Below are positions 42,936 through 53,900 of a stretch of 64,000 nt of DNA, one piece after another. Under the pieces are notes generated by a model. It saw nothing but the letters and a program-made list of their open reading frames with translations. It was not told the DNA's origin and did no database searches. Within the stretch, counting starts at the first letter, position 1. Every line of letters begins with the position of its first letter. The position numbers were made by a program, and so were the translations under genes. The stretch lies in assembly GCA_965240325.2 (NCBI GenBank), contig OZ251224.1, forward strand, positions 3,286,001-3,350,000, in the 5' to 3' direction. This DNA comes from Rebecca billardiae RCC1528 (Eukaryota > Haptophyta).

Positions 42936-43870
42936 GAAAAAGGGCGCGTCCGCCGTCTTGAATAGTGAACAGAGGAATCAACGAAACCCACGCCCAAGTG
43001 TGCGAGGGTGAGTAATATTACGGGTGGACTCAGTCGTTCATGTGTGACCATAGTAAATAAATATGGGCCTCGCCGCCGCAAGAACGACTCTCACCAACTC
43101 CAATACTGCGAGATATTGAAAAATACCCGCAGCTATTCGTCGCCAGCCCATTTCATAGTCACTGATCGACGCACCAGCTGGCGAGCCTCAAAACTCGCCG
43201 TCGTCGCAAGGCAGCAGGTTTGGGCGGAGGTGGCGAGGGCGCCGCGCGACTCTCGCCTCCAAGCAAGGGCGGGCGATGGGCAGGTGCGCGCGGCCAGTGG
43301 CGCCTGGAGCGCGAGTCTGCGGCGGGTCCCGACGGCCGTCGACATCGTGTTCGTGCCCCGCTCACTAGTCACTCCGCGCGCCCCTGCCGCCCTGTCGATC
43401 GATGCCTGCGCGGCCGGGGCCGCGCGTCCGAGCCGGCGCCAGCAGCCGCCGCCCTTTGTTCGGGCTCTCGCAAGCTCGGGGGCAGCGGCGCCTGACTGAT
43501 GCCGGACTGATCGATCTCTGAGTCTCCGACTTCACCACACGCCCCCCTTGTCATGCCTCTCCGCCAGGGTCTCCCAGAACTCTTCTTCAGAGCAGGCGCG
43601 CCAACCCGAATCCATCGATCTGTTCCGTGCCGGCACTCTCGGCCCGCGCCGGCAAGTCTGTCTGCAGCGCTGGACGGGCGGACCTAGGAGGACGAGCTGC
43701 GGCGCGGACGACGGTGGTGCGCGACGTCCCCAGAGCTGGCCGTGCCTCTGCGACGCGTGCCGAGCCTGACCGAGGTGTGTCAACTGTCACCCCGTGACCC
43801 CGTGCAGTGCAACCGCGCGGCGTGCGGAGTGAATAACAATCACCGGTGCCCTCGCACCTCGGCACACACA

Positions 43871-44190
43871 GTGCTCCCTCTGGCTGTCTGCTCCGCGTGG
43901 CCTGGCGTGCACGTAGATAGAGTTGCGCTCATGCGTCGATCACGCCTCGCGCCCGCCTGTCGGCCGTCGCGCAGGCGCTGGTCGAACCCTACTCGGACCA
44001 GTGCAAATCATCTACTCCTGGCGCAGCGCTGCCCGGCGGCGCGCGGTGACGACAGACAGCGCGGTCAGCAGCAGCGGCCCGAACGAATCCGCGGCCCCGC
44101 ACCGTGTTCCCTGGCTGTCAGCTCCACGTGGCCTGGCGTGCACGTGGAGTCGCGCTCATGCGTCGATCACGCCTCGTCGCATCCGCCTGT
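43871..44190. repeat. Pair of ~90-bp direct repeats
   Basis: Two units (about 43871-43960 and 44104-44190) share GTGGCCTGGCGTGCACGT and GCGCTCATGCGTCGATCACG, separated by about 145 bp of unrelated sequence. Confidence 0.75.
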
Positions 44191-44416
44191 ACACAATGAC
44201 AATCCGGGCGCCGGCGCCGGCGGCTGCGATGGGCCCGCGCGCCCGGCGCCGGCACCGGGGCGCAGCGGCGCGCCGCTGGAGTCTAGTTGTACGGGCATGC
44301 AACTGGTCTGTCAATAGACGACTGCGACGGAGGGTGCACCGCCACCGCGGGCCCCGAACTACGTTCGTTCTACGGAAAAGGACCGCGAAACGCGGTCATT
44401 ACTACTACTACTATAT

Positions 44417-44640
44417 ATTTAACGACGTGGCAGCATCGGACAAGCGTCAGGCTCAGAGTGCAACAGACACATAGAATGCGTCCGCGCCTTCCGTCCAGGT
44501 CAGACAGTGCGCCACCCGCAGCCCTGCCCCCCTACGGGAGCGGGGCCGGGATGGAGCACCGCCTCGGCCTGGGGCACGCGGCGGCGACGGCAGATGCCGC
44601 CGCGGCCGAGCGCCTTCCGGAGCACTTGGATGAGGGTGAG
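44417..44640 (+). repeat. Dispersed AACGACGTGG repeat, copy 2
   Basis: Nearly the same as 13853-14095 over ~220 bp, starting TATTTAACGACGTGGCAGCA. Confidence 0.85.
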
Positions 44641-44801
44641 GATATTAAAATAATAAATCATGCTGCGAATACGATACCGGTCAGGCCGGAGGCGGACTAC
44701 GAATCGTACGACGACTTCTTGCGCCTCTTGCGGCGCGCGGCGATGAACCGGATGCAGATCGAACTTACTAGTTACTACGTCGATGGAGTATTCATTCAGA
44801 C

Positions 44802-45504
44802 TCAGGCGTCACACATCACCTGACAGGGCCACCGGACTGCGCGCGCCGCGCAAGTCGCGGTGATGGCGGACCCGCGCCGCCGGCCGACTCTGATCGTCTG
44901 GTACCTCGGAGTCTCGGACGACGGACGGCACTTTGGCACTGGCAGCAGCACAGACTGCCGCAGCGGGACAGCAGCGCATTGATGATCGAGTCGGCGTGAG
45001 CGATTGCGTGCAGCACAGCATGCCGTCAGGATGCAGATTCTATCTGCCCAGCCCCGTCTGCTGTTCCTCGTTGTCGCTGCTGATGGCTCACCGACTCGCG
45101 CTTTGTCACGAAGTGCAACCGAGTTGTGGTCATGCACTTGAGCTCTAAAGGGCTTCGATGGCGATCATCCTCGTCGCGAGGAGGGATCGTTTGCACATCA
45201 CTGCCCACTACTGGCATGCCGAAGAGCATCGCCGTCGTCTCTTCGCCGTATGTGCCCTCAAACTCGCAACCGTCTATCCGCAGAGTGGGGTGCAGCTCTT
45301 CCAGCCCCTGGCGTCGATGGGGCGTTGCACGCGGGGCGCGGGGGAAAAGTGTCATCAGCGACGAGCAGATGGGGCGCAGTATCACGGGCTGGTACGCACC
45401 GATATTTCATACGCGCGACCGTCACGCAGCAGGCCCTGCCCGAACTCATCCAACGTCACGACGACGTGGTCCCACTCTTCCGACTGGTCGTTCGCACCCG
45501 CCAT
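44802..45504 (-). CDS. Transcription factor IIIC subunit 6-like protein (3 exons)
   Basis: Exons are 45504-45400, 45307-45092 and 44954-44802, giving 157 residues; both introns are phase 0 (GTGCGT and GTGAGC donors, GCCAG and GGCAG acceptors). The domain order is that of TFIIIC subunit 6/tau55-related proteins. A first strand, EWDHVVVTLDEFGQGLLRD, is followed by LHPTLRIDGCEFEGTYGEET and then LELKCMTTTRLHFVTKRES. These match the pattern xPxLxVDxxxFxGxYExTxGT and LKYKC...TRTxL of the animal subunit. The role would be in the TFIIIC complex that binds A and B boxes of tRNA genes. The C-terminal 51 residues are basic and diverged, so exon 3 is the least certain part. It is divergent from the next gene, starts 132 bp apart. 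Confidence 0.7.
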
Positions 45505-45636
45505 CGTTCCGACGACAACTGGCTCCTCTCCAAGTTCATCTTCCTCGGCGCATCGGCACGCGACGACGGCACGCGGCTGCGAGCGCTGCTCGCGCTACAG
45601 TAGCTACTCGGCCTTCAGGAGACATTGGACGCATCG

Positions 45637-45987
45637 ATGCTGCGCGTGCTCGCTGGTGGGAGACGCTCGTCTCATGTGCCCGTTCTGCCGCTTCTCGCAC
45701 GCGGAGTAAGGGCGCCACCTCCTCGACAGGACCCGACATCAGACCAGGTCGCGTTCGTTCACCGTGTGCTTCGCATTGCTGGGCCCACTACACGGCCAGA
45801 GCTCACCAAAATGCTTGACGTCGGGGGTTGGCACCGGGTAATCCCGTCCACAAACATGCTGGACAAGTGCTTGAAAGCTCTCACGGAGCGCGGCGATGTT
45901 GTCACCACAAACGTGCCCGATAAGCAGCAGACTGCGTTCGCAGACGCAGCGGCGATTGCGCACAACGAGTCATCAACCAGTCGGTAA
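45637..45987 (+). CDS. Small protein with mitochondrial presequence and possible winged-helix
   Basis: 116 residues from ATG 45637. The N-terminus (MLRVLAGGRRSSHVPVLPLL) is Arg-rich without acidic residues, typical of a mitochondrial presequence. Residues ~40-95 (VAFVHRVLRIAGPTTRPELT, then STNMLDKCLKALTERGDVVT) read as helix-turn-helix followed by a wing, like small mitochondrial ribosomal or RNA-associated proteins. I cannot name the family. The same frame is open upstream except for a TAG at 45601, so ATG 45637 is the first sensible start. It lies head-to-head with the TFIIIC-like gene. Confidence 0.5.
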   Translation: MLRVLAGGRRSSHVPVLPLLARGVRAPPPRQDPTSDQVAFVHRVLRIAGPTTRPELTKMLDVGGWHRVIPSTNMLDKCLKALTERGDVVTTNVPDKQQTAFADAAAIAHNESSTSR

Positions 45988-46751
45988 CCTGCGAGGCATG
46001 CTGCCGTCGGGGATGGCATATCGATCGTCATCCCAATCATCGACGTGATGTGATGCCCGGCGGATGCGTGCTGAAGCTGCCGTGTAAGCTTTTGACCCTG
46101 CAATCATCCGCCGATGTGGCTCCTTCGACTTCGTGCCGTGGGACTGAGCTGCTCCCGCCTCGGATTCGAGTGGTACGTTCCAGTGTGCGCTTGGATCAAT
46201 GGTCGCCGTCTGAGCGCGGGCAGCAGCGTGTCAGGCTCAGACTACCAGCCTCTCTGCCCTCACTCCTCAGAGGCTGTAGTAGTCGCTCTGGCACGGCCGT
46301 GCCGGAGACTCTGCCGCAGGCCTGCCGGCCCTCACGAGGGCGGCCCTGGCCGTGAGGCCGTCCTGACCGCTGCGGACGGGGCGGCTCGCCGCTCCGAGAC
46401 CGAGTTGGAGGGTGGCTGGAAGCCGAGAGCCAGAGCCGGCGGTCCGCGCGGCCCCGGGGGCTGAGGTCAGCCGTGGTGCCAGCCAGCCAGGCCGCCACGG
46501 TCACGGAGGCTACCCAGAGCCTTGCAGTGCAGTCCCGGACAGACGACGAGAGTCGAGACTCGATCCGGCTGACCGCAGCAGCAGCCAGCAGGGAGACAGT
46601 CACTGAGGGAGGCCGGTCGAATGTCGATATGTCAGGGACAGGGTAATAACAATAAGCCCGTTTCAATACAGGAAGACGGTTCGATCAGTACTCAAGAGGC
46701 CAGCCAGGCTTATTTGACTTCGGTCGATTCGTCACCCAGAGGCGTAGTAGC
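45988..46751. other. Gene-free convergent stretch
   Basis: No supported gene or repeat in about 760 bp. Confidence 0.4.
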
Positions 46752-49335
46752 TCATCTGGTCAGCCGCGCGGTCGCCACCTTGCTGGGCGAGCCGCGGCCG
46801 AGGTACGCGTGCGCCTGCAGCCGGTCGGCGAGCGTCGCGTCGACGCGCTTGCCGCGAACGTGCACGTGCACGTGTGGCAGCTGCGGCTCCTTCCTGCCGC
46901 CACGCCCGCCCGGCCGCCGGCCCGAGCTCGAGTCGATGACGACCCACTCGCCCTGCCGCTTCTTGACGTGCGGCCGTCCGCTGTTGCGGTGCATGCGCTC
47001 TCGCGCGTACTCGGGGTCGAAGTGACCGCGGGACGGCGAGGCCGCGCGCTTCGCGCGCCGGCGGAGCGCGGCGAGCTCACGCGGCTCGAGCGCGGCCACC
47101 GAGCCGGGCTCGCCAGCGTCGTCGACGAAGCGGAACTGCGGCGCGCCGCCCGAGCGGCCGGGCAGCACGGTCGTGAAAGCCGCCTCTGCCTCGGGCAGCC
47201 GAGTGCCAGCCTTGCGCGCGCTCTCGGCGGCGATCAGGCTGTGCAGCTCCGCCGGCGCGCAGCGCTCGTCCGGCCGCAGGTCAACCGACCGATCAAAGTA
47301 CTGTGCCTCAAATAGCAGCGTCGCGAGCTCGGCGGTCGCGAGCTCGGGCACGCCGGCGCGGTGCGCCTCCTCCGCGAGCATCTGAGCGACCTCGGTCGGG
47401 CTGAGCCCAGGGTGGGTGCTCGGCGCGGCCGAAGGGGGGCTCGCGCCGCGCGCGGCGCCGCGCTCGTCGTGTGCGCCCGGCATGGCGGGCGGCTCCGGCG
47501 GCGGCGGGTGCGGCGTGTCGTCATCCCCTTCCGACCGCTCGTCCAGCCGCGCCTCCGCGGCGAGCGCCAGCATCTCCTCGACAGTTGTCTGCTCGGCGCG
47601 GTCGTAGAGGTCGAGCTTGCGGAGCCGGGAGAGCACGCTCGCCGAGTACGCGGGGGAGGGCTCGGCGGGCGGGAGCTCGGGCTCGGACAGCGGCGCGGGC
47701 GCGTCCGAGGCCCCGCCCTCGCGCAGCACGCCCCCGCCCTCTGCGCCAAGCATGCCCGCCGCGGCGCTCTGCAGCGCCTCCGGAGACGTGCGGCCAAAGT
47801 GGTGCGCGCGCTGCTCGAACTCGATGAAGCGCTCGAGCGGCCCGGACATGTCCGGGTGAAGGAGCGTGCTCGACGAGGCCGAGGCGTGGTCCAGGCGCTG
47901 CCGCGCGTACACGCGCTGCACGACCTCCTCGGACGCAAGTGCCGGGCGGCGCAGCGCCTTCGCACCCTCGCGCAGCCGCTCGCGAACCTGCGCGCGCGAG
48001 CGCGCGCCGCGCGCCGGACGGCCGGACGTGGCGGAGGCGCGTGAGCCTTCAGTCCGCATGTGGCGCCGTCTTCCTCGTGCGCGTCCCCAGCGCACGGCGC
48101 TGATTCGCCCGCCGCACTCGCATCCTGCGCGCTCCCGCGCGCCCTGCCCGCTCCCAACGCCGTGCCCGCGCGGCCGCGCGGCCGGCGCGCACGCGCACGC
48201 GCGCGCACCTGTTCCAATGAGAGAGCCGTGTCGAACTGCTGGTCGTACGCCGTGGCCATCTCGGCGAGCTGCTCGCGGCGGCGTCGCAGGTGCTCACGTG
48301 CCTCGTCGTCCTTCGCCGCCGCGTCCTGCGCCGCCTCCGACTCCGCCTGCAGCCGCTGCAGCAGCAGTGCCGCGCGCACGTGGTCGACCGGCAGCTGCAG
48401 CATGGCCGCCATCCGGTCCGCTGAGAAGACGATCGGATCGCGCGTGTGCAGCTCGTACATGCGCGCCTTCTGCCTGCTCGCACGCATGGGAGGGGGGCGA
48501 GCGCGGCGCCAACGCAGCCCGGCGACGCAGGGCGTCACGCGCGGAGAGCCGGTGCGCCGCGCGCTCGCTTAGCGTGGCTGCGGCGCGGGTCGGGCGCCGA
48601 GGCGCGCTGCGCTCACCGGTGGGTCAGCTCGGTCAGGTCCCACGGCATGCCCTCGGCGGCGTAGAGCGCCGTCTGCTGCGCGACGAGCTGGCGAGCACCG
48701 GGCGTGAGCATCTCGTCGCGCCACAGCTCGCCGACGAAGTTGGGCAGGTAGTGCACAGGCAGCTCTGGGACGAGCCTGTCCGGCGCAGCCGAGCCATCCG
48801 CGGCGGCTTCGGCCGGCGCGCCGTCGGCGTCGTCGACGTCCTCGGCGCCCGCAGCCTCTGCCCCGGGCTCGGGTGCGTCCTCGTCGACGACGTCGCTCGC
48901 CGGCGCGCCCTCGCCGCCGCCCTCCTCAGCCTCGCTGCCGGACTCAGCCGCGGCGCCGTCGGCCTCATCCTGCCCAAGGGCAACGCCATAGCACCCAGCA
49001 CGCCACTTCACGACCTGCTGCTGCTCCCATTCGAGGTACGCGTGGAAGTTCTCGTCGAGATGGCCGGTCATTGACTCGGCAAACCACTCCTCCGCGTGGC
49101 GCTGGCGCTCGTCCTCGCGGATCAGCGTGCCCACGATGCGGCTGTCAATCTCGCGCGACGAGTCGTTGACGAGCTCGGACGCATGCAGATCCTCGGCGAC
49201 GGCCGCGGTTGTGGTCACGGACGAGCGGGATGAGCCAGCAGCACGAGCTCGCTGCCCCGATCGCGCGCTTCCTGCGGAGCTCAGGGAGCGGCTCGGCGCG
49301 AGGACCCCTCGCGCGACTCGCCCGAGCCGCAGCAT
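46752..49335 (-). CDS. Mitochondrial protein resembling mitoribosomal Bot1p/mS35-type factors (3 exons)
   Basis: Exons are 49335-48617, 48473-48209 and 47987-46752, giving 739 residues. The introns (GTGAGC and GTGCGC donors, GAGCAG and CGCGCAG acceptors) join in phase. The N-terminus (MLRLGRVARGVLAPSRSLSS) is a good mitochondrial presequence. The joined segment across the first intron, LTELTHRQKARMYELHTRDP, then FSADRMAAMLQLPVDHVRAAL, is the signature-like part. Its pattern (Tyr-x-x-x-x-x-x-Pro, then a helix and RVxAxLxLxxxE) resembles mitochondrial small-subunit proteins of the Bot1p/S35 group, from memory of the family. An acidic low-complexity stretch sits in exon 1. The C-terminus has HFDPEYARERMHRNSGRPHV and then GEWVVIDSSS. 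Mitochondrial translation is the best guess. Confidence 0.55.
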
Positions 49336-49545
49336 CGCAGCGTCGACGACGATCGCGAGGACGATCGACGATTCGACGATCGATTTTTCGCGCAGATCGA
49401 TGAATTCATAAAAGCGCCGCCATCCTCATAGTAGTCGATTTTATTCATTGAGCAGCAGATTTGTTTTGATGTCATCATCATTGAATATCGCCACGCGGTG
49501 AGACAGGCTTGATGGCGTGCATGTTGCAGTGCAACATTCGCGCAC

Positions 49546-50592
49546 CTAAGAGTACTTGTCCTTGGGCGGCCACAGGAGCAGCGCGCTCGTGCTCTCCATC
49601 ACCTGGCGGTAGTCCGGGCGGCGCTCCAGCGAGCGCTTGTCCATGAGCGGCACCGACGCGAAGCGGAAGAAGGCCCACATCAGCGCGGCGCCCGCGCACA
49701 GGAGCGGCTCCGACGCGACCACGCCCGAGCCGGACGCGAGGACGAGGAGGCCTGTCCAGAAGAGGCACTCGCCGCAGTAGTTCGGGTGGCGCGACCACCG
49801 CCACAGCCCCGTGCGGCACGAGCCGGACGCGCGCGCCTCGCGGTGCTTCCGCAGCTGCTCGTCCGCGACGGCCTCGATGCCGATGGCTGCGAGCGTGAGC
49901 GCGACGCCGAGGGCGTCGACCTCGGAGAGCGGCGGTGCACGGTCGCCGAGCAGGATGACGCGGCCGAGTGGGCAGAGCGCCGCGTACACGAGCAGCGTTG
50001 GCGTCAGGTGCAGCGAGCTGAACGAGAAGCACCAGTAGGCCACCTCGCTCGGCATGCCCGCGCGGATCTGAGCGTACCGCCCTGCGGCCGGGAGCGCGCG
50101 CGGCGCGCGGTGCGAGGGGGCAGCCGTGAGCCCGGGCTGCGCGCGGAGCATTGGGCCTGCGGGGCCGACGGCCGCATTCGCCTCGCACGCGCGCGTGCTC
50201 GCGCGCGCACAGTCCTCGTGCGTGATGCCGCGCGTCCAGCCGTCCCAGGGCACGAGCACGAAGAAGCGCACCGCCCAGACCCACAGGAGCACGATGCCGA
50301 GTGTCTCGCGCGGCTCAAAGTAGAGGAAGCCGCCCGGCGCGTGCGCCTTCCAGTAGAAGCCGAGCGCGAGCGGCGCGATCGCCCAGTACGGGTCGTACAC
50401 GGAGCTGTTGCTCGACCACAGCGAGAAGAGGTACACGACGGCGGTCGCGACCGTGGTGAGCACCAGGCCGCGCCAGAGGAAGCCCATCGAAGGCGCGAGC
50501 TCGTCGAGCACGGGGTGGACGAATATGGCGGCGAGTAGGGCCATCACGTATGCCGTCCAGCATAGCGTCGCCGACGCACTCCCCGCGCTCAT
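49546..50592 (-). CDS. DUF1295 membrane protein, steroid 5-alpha-reductase-like (2 exons)
   Basis: Exons are 50592-50211 and 50081-49546, giving 305 residues. The 129-bp intron is a multiple of three and stop-free, so it can be read through by mistake. Removing it (T|GTGCGC donor, GCCGCAG acceptor) restores HEDWRYAQIR, the conserved motif of the DUF1295 family, from a disordered insert. About seven membrane helices are visible. The C-terminal motif GLWRWSRHPNYCGECLFWTG is the family's NADPH/methyltransferase-like site, shared with steroid reductases and isoprenylcysteine methyltransferases. A lipid or sterol reduction or modification in the ER is likely; the substrate is unknown. It is head-to-head with the CFAP73-like gene (183 bp between starts). 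Confidence 0.82.
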   Translation of the reverse strand: MSAGSASATLCWTAYVMALLAAIFVHPVLDELAPSMGFLWRGLVLTTVATAVVYLFSLWSSNSSVYDPYWAIAPLALGFYWKAHAPGGFLYFEPRETLGIVLLWVWAVRFFVLVPWDGWTRGITHEDCARASTRACEANAAVGPAGPMLRAQPGLTAAPSHRAPRALPAAGRYAQIRAGMPSEVAYWCFSFSSLHLTPTLLVYAALCPLGRVILLGDRAPPLSEVDALGVALTLAAIGIEAVADEQLRKHREARASGSCRTGLWRWSRHPNYCGECLFWTGLLVLASGSGVVASEPLLCAGAALMWAFFRFASVPLMDKRSLERRPDYRQVMESTSALLLWPPKDKYS

Positions 50593-50775
50593 GGCGCCAG
50601 CGGCGCGCGGCCTGATGCCGGGAGGTCGCGGCCGTCGCTGGGCGAGGACTCGAAGAGCGCCTCTCGCGGCGTCTTCGATCTCGTCGCGTCGAAAATCGCG
50701 AAAATAATCTCCTCCCAGCTTTTGACTTTTCGTCTCGATGTCGTTTCATCACCTTGCCAGGCGGGGCGAACAGCC

Positions 50776-52214
50776 ATGGCGGCCGCCCAGGCTGCGTTCG
50801 TCACCCAGCCAGACCCAAGGCACGCGCATACGCGCCGCGGGCGCGCCGGCCGCCGCGTCGCGCGCGTGTCGCACGCGCACGGTCTCGCACTCACCCCGCA
50901 TCGCCGCCGCCGCGGTGCGTCCGTGCCGCCGCTCGACCACCTGCCGCCGCGCGCAGTGCGTTCCTCAACGCGACCGCCGCGCCGCCCGATGGCGTGCCAG
51001 ACGCCTCGACGACGTCGCAGTCGACGCTGCTGCTGCAGAAGAAGAAGGAGATGATGGACGTGCAACAGCAGCTCGACCGCAAGAAGGAGGAGTGCCGAAA
51101 GCGCATGCAGCGCTGCCAGATCAAGGAGGTCGAGCTGGCGACGCGTCAGGAGCAGCTCAAGGAGCGCGTCGCCAAGTTCGACAAGTTCCTGCGCGACACG
51201 GACACGAAGCGCACGCGCGCGGTGCGGCGGGAGCAGGACGAGATCAAGGTGGCCGACCAGAAGATGCTCGAGATCCGCCAGCTGCAGGAGACCTTCGTCA
51301 AGTCGACCGAGGAGCGCGACCACGTCGAGGCGACGCTCGAGCGCAACCAGGCGTACGAGCAGTTCCTCCTGCACGTGTGCGACTCGACGGAGTACTTCTC
51401 GGAGATCTCGGACATCCTGATGCGGCACGACACGCTGGTCGCGGCGAACGCCGACCTGCTCCAGCGCATCACGCAGGCGCAGGCCGAGGCCGAGGAGATG
51501 CGCGCACGCCTCTCTCTGTATGTGAAGGAGGCGCAGACCGAGTCGCTCGTGCACAACTCCGAGATCGCCGCGCAGCAGCAGGCGCTGGAGGAGTTCAAGC
51601 GGCGGGTGTCGCAGATGGAGCTGGAGCTCTCGCGCAACGAGGGCGGCGCGAAGGAGCGCTCGCGCGAGCTCGGCGAGATCAACATGGCCATCCAGAACAT
51701 CTACGTGCGGTGCGAGAAGACCAAGATGAGAGTGCCAACGGTCGACCCGCCCACGCAGCCAGAGCGGCTGGGCGCGGCCGAGGTGATGCCGCTGCTCGAC
51801 ACGATCGAGACGCGGGTCACCGACCTGCTGGCGATCCTCAAAGCGCTCAAGGAGCACAGGCGACAGGCCGCCGCCAACGCCGCCGCCAATGCCGCCGCCC
51901 CGGGCGTGCTGCCACCCGGCACAACAGGCATTCTGCGCGAGCCGGGCGCGGGCGCGAACGAGCGCGCAATGGGCGCGGGCGCAGGCGTCGGCGTCAGCTT
52001 GAATACGAGCGGCCAGTCGGGTGGGGGCGAGCGCCTACAGCGCTCGCAGCGCGGGGGTGACACGAGTGGCGGTGGTGGCACGGCGCTCAGCCGGCGGGTC
52101 AGTCTCTCGGCGTCGCGGGGTGCGACGCGCCTCATCCCCTCGGACGCGCTGGAGACGTCGCGCTCCAACGCCTCGGTGCTCTCGCGATCCAACGAAAGCC
52201 AGCGCGCGACCTAG
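50776..52214 (+). CDS. Flagellar coiled-coil protein, CFAP73/CCDC42 (DUF4200) type (2 exons)
   Basis: Exons are 50776-50819 and 50957-52214, giving 433 residues. Exon 2 is open far upstream but with no ATG. MAAAQAAFVTQPDP from exon 1 joins in phase through an intron with a GC donor (CCAAG|GCACGC) and a GCGCAG acceptor. Residues ~35-290 are continuous coiled coil with the DUF4200 pattern: LLLQKKKEMMDVQQQLDRKK, then LKERVAKFDKFLRDTDTKRT, RAVRREQDEI and YEQFLLHVCDSTEYFSEISD. In Chlamydomonas the CFAP73/CCDC42 group belongs to the modifier-of-inner-arms complex that controls inner dynein arms, so the organism should have motile flagella in some stage. The C-terminal 120 residues are Gly/Ser/Ala-rich and disordered. 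Confidence 0.85.
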
Positions 52215-52727
52215 CGCGCTAGTAAATATTTACGGCGGTATGCTGGAAGTAGCGTAGCCTGAACTCGGACGACGAGTTCATGCAGGCGCGGATGACGCGA
52301 CGCGAATGACGATCGGCATCCGAAGCTGTGAGTACAGAGTAGTAGCAGTAGACAGTATAGTGTCTATAGTGATGAGGCCATCGGGCCGCGTTATTGACCA
52401 CATGATGAGGCGACGCCGACTCGGTTCTAATTAGGCGCTCGCAGCCGCCAACTAGCAAGCACCTCCTAAGGGCTTGCGCCACTTGCGCGCAGTACTCAGC
52501 AGCGCGCTGCTGCACAGTGCTGAGTGCACAGCAACGGGCTGCGCCGCGCGTATGGGCCAGCCCATGCGCGTTTAGCGGCTCCATGCGACCTAGGGGGTGC
52601 CCCTGACATAGCGATTAGCGAGCCTCCTCGGGCTCGGCGCACACGCGCGCAGCGGCGGCTTCACAGTATACTAACAATTAAGAGACTCGCACACTCAGCT
52701 CAGGCCAGGCGACATTGACGCCCTCGT

Positions 52728-53050
52728 CAAGGGCGGTAAGGGCTGCAAACTCCCAGTGCCGCGAGTGAGAGGAGGTTGGGTACCGATCAACTCGTGCGCC
52801 CTCGCGGCGCAGCGGCAAGGTCTTCCGGGGCGCCGCCCTGGAGGGTGCGTGGGGTGGCGCACGCCGCGTGCTCCTGCGCCCGCGGCAGCGGGCGCGGACA
52901 CGGCGCGCGTGGTTGGTCGCATGCTAGACAGCACGTAGTACCCTCCCGCGCCGCGCACCGCGCTCGCTGGCGCCCTCGCCGTGCCTCACGGGCCAGCCCG
53001 CGCCCGCGCGCCGCACCAAGATCCAGCGGGCGCACGAGTTTGCCCTCGAA
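52728..53050. mobile_element. Solo arm of a CAAGGGCGGT foldback element
   Basis: Begins CAAGGGCGGTAAGGGCTGCA and continues ACTCCCAGTGCCGCG, parallel to the left arm of the element at 19351. No matching inverted arm or target duplication is seen downstream, so it is a truncated or half-deleted copy. Confidence 0.7.
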
Positions 53051-53099
53051 CGGTAGAGTAAGTAACAATAATGGTGTGTCGTAATTTGTGCTGTGATGT

Positions 53100-53222
53100 A
53101 ATTTATTAACGACGTGGTATGCAACGGGCAGGCGTCAGAGTCAGCAAGCTGTAGCAGCAGATCGAGCAGCAGAGACAAACACCAGGATCAGCGCTCCTCG
53201 CCGTCGTCCCCCCCCTCATAGT
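53100..53222 (+). repeat. Dispersed AACGACGTGG repeat, variant B copy 1
   Basis: Shares the first ~40 bp (AACGACGTGGTATGCAACGG) with the repeats at 13853 and 44417. It then continues with GCAAGCTGTAGCAGCAGATC, which recurs at 62905-63050. Confidence 0.8.
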
Positions 53223-53320
53223 GATGTAATTTATGAGCCCTTGCACGCCTATGTAGATATTTGCTGAATAGACTCGTCAAAAATAATGGTAGTAGTGACT
53301 GATCTGGTCGCCATTCAGCC

Positions 53321-53900
53321 AGGTTTGGCGTTTGCCACTGGCGACTGCACACGGCAACAGGGGCGTTTGCGCCCTGTTGTCGTGTGCACACTGGGGCGCA
53401 AAAGGGGTCACCCTCAGGGGGTTTCGCACTGCTGTTGCCGTGTGCACCGGCCCGCTGTGGCCGTGCACACGGCAACAGGGCGCAAACGGCCCTGTTGCCG
53501 TGTGCAGGCGTGCATGGCTTGCGATGGCAGCCAGCCGTCAGCAGGGCGCCACGCCCACTGTTCGTTGGTAGGCTGGCCCGATGGCGTCGCGGAGCTCACG
53601 CGTACGGGGGAGGAGGGCATCGACGAGGAGACGACCAAGGGCGAGAAGCAGCAGGGGGCACGCAGCACGGGGCTCGGAGCATGCAGCGAGCACGCGTGCC
53701 TCCATACCGTCGCACATCAACCTTGCTCGTAGCTGTGCGCTGTGCTGCCACTCATCTCACCATCGCCCATGCTACGGGCGCGGCCCGGTGGTGGGCATCT
53801 ACCTGTCGGCGCAGCACTGGCACCGGTGGTCGCCAGACACTCCTCGACTTGCTCTGCGCGTCACAGCAAGGAGACGGCAGCGGCACAGCTGCGTGAGCAC
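53321..53900. repeat. Left arm of the 6-kb composite inverted structure
   Basis: This 580-bp stretch is repeated in reverse complement at 58722-59305 with only scattered differences. It begins AGGTYTGGCGTTTGCCACTG. It also holds several internal hairpins of ACACGGCAACAGGG against CCCTGTTGCCGTGT (53346-53510). Frames open in both orientations give mirror-image peptides and are not taken as genes. Confidence 0.9.

Larger units (their letters stand above)
42683..44801. other. Gene-free, repeat-bearing stretch
   Basis: Contains a TTA-rich microsatellite, repeat copies (42768-42935, 44417-44640), a ~90-bp direct repeat and no supported gene. At 44650-44800 there is a stretch of frame (ADYESYDDFLRLLRRAAM) that looks protein-like but has no start or homologue I can name. 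Confidence 0.5.
52215..53320. other. Gene-free, repeat-bearing stretch
   Basis: Contains a solo foldback arm (52728-53050), part of the hairpin repeat (AGCTCAGGCCAGGCGA at ~52697) and an AACGACGTGG repeat (53100-53222). No supported gene. Confidence 0.5.

Noticed and set aside
43008-43499. Plus-strand frame of 163 codons after the MFS gene
   Set aside because: It begins in AT-rich repeat sequence, has no recognisable domain and ends in low-complexity sequence.
45158-45709. Plus-strand frame with an MCPFCRFSH motif suggesting a zinc ribbon
   Set aside because: The matching second cysteine pair is not convincing, and most of the frame is antisense to the TFIIIC-like exons.
53286-53896. Open frames in the left inverted arm encoding Cys/His/Gln-rich peptides
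   Set aside because: The same frames occur in mirror image in the right arm, several overlap, and they are made of repeated ACACGGCAACAGGG hairpins; no domain is visible.
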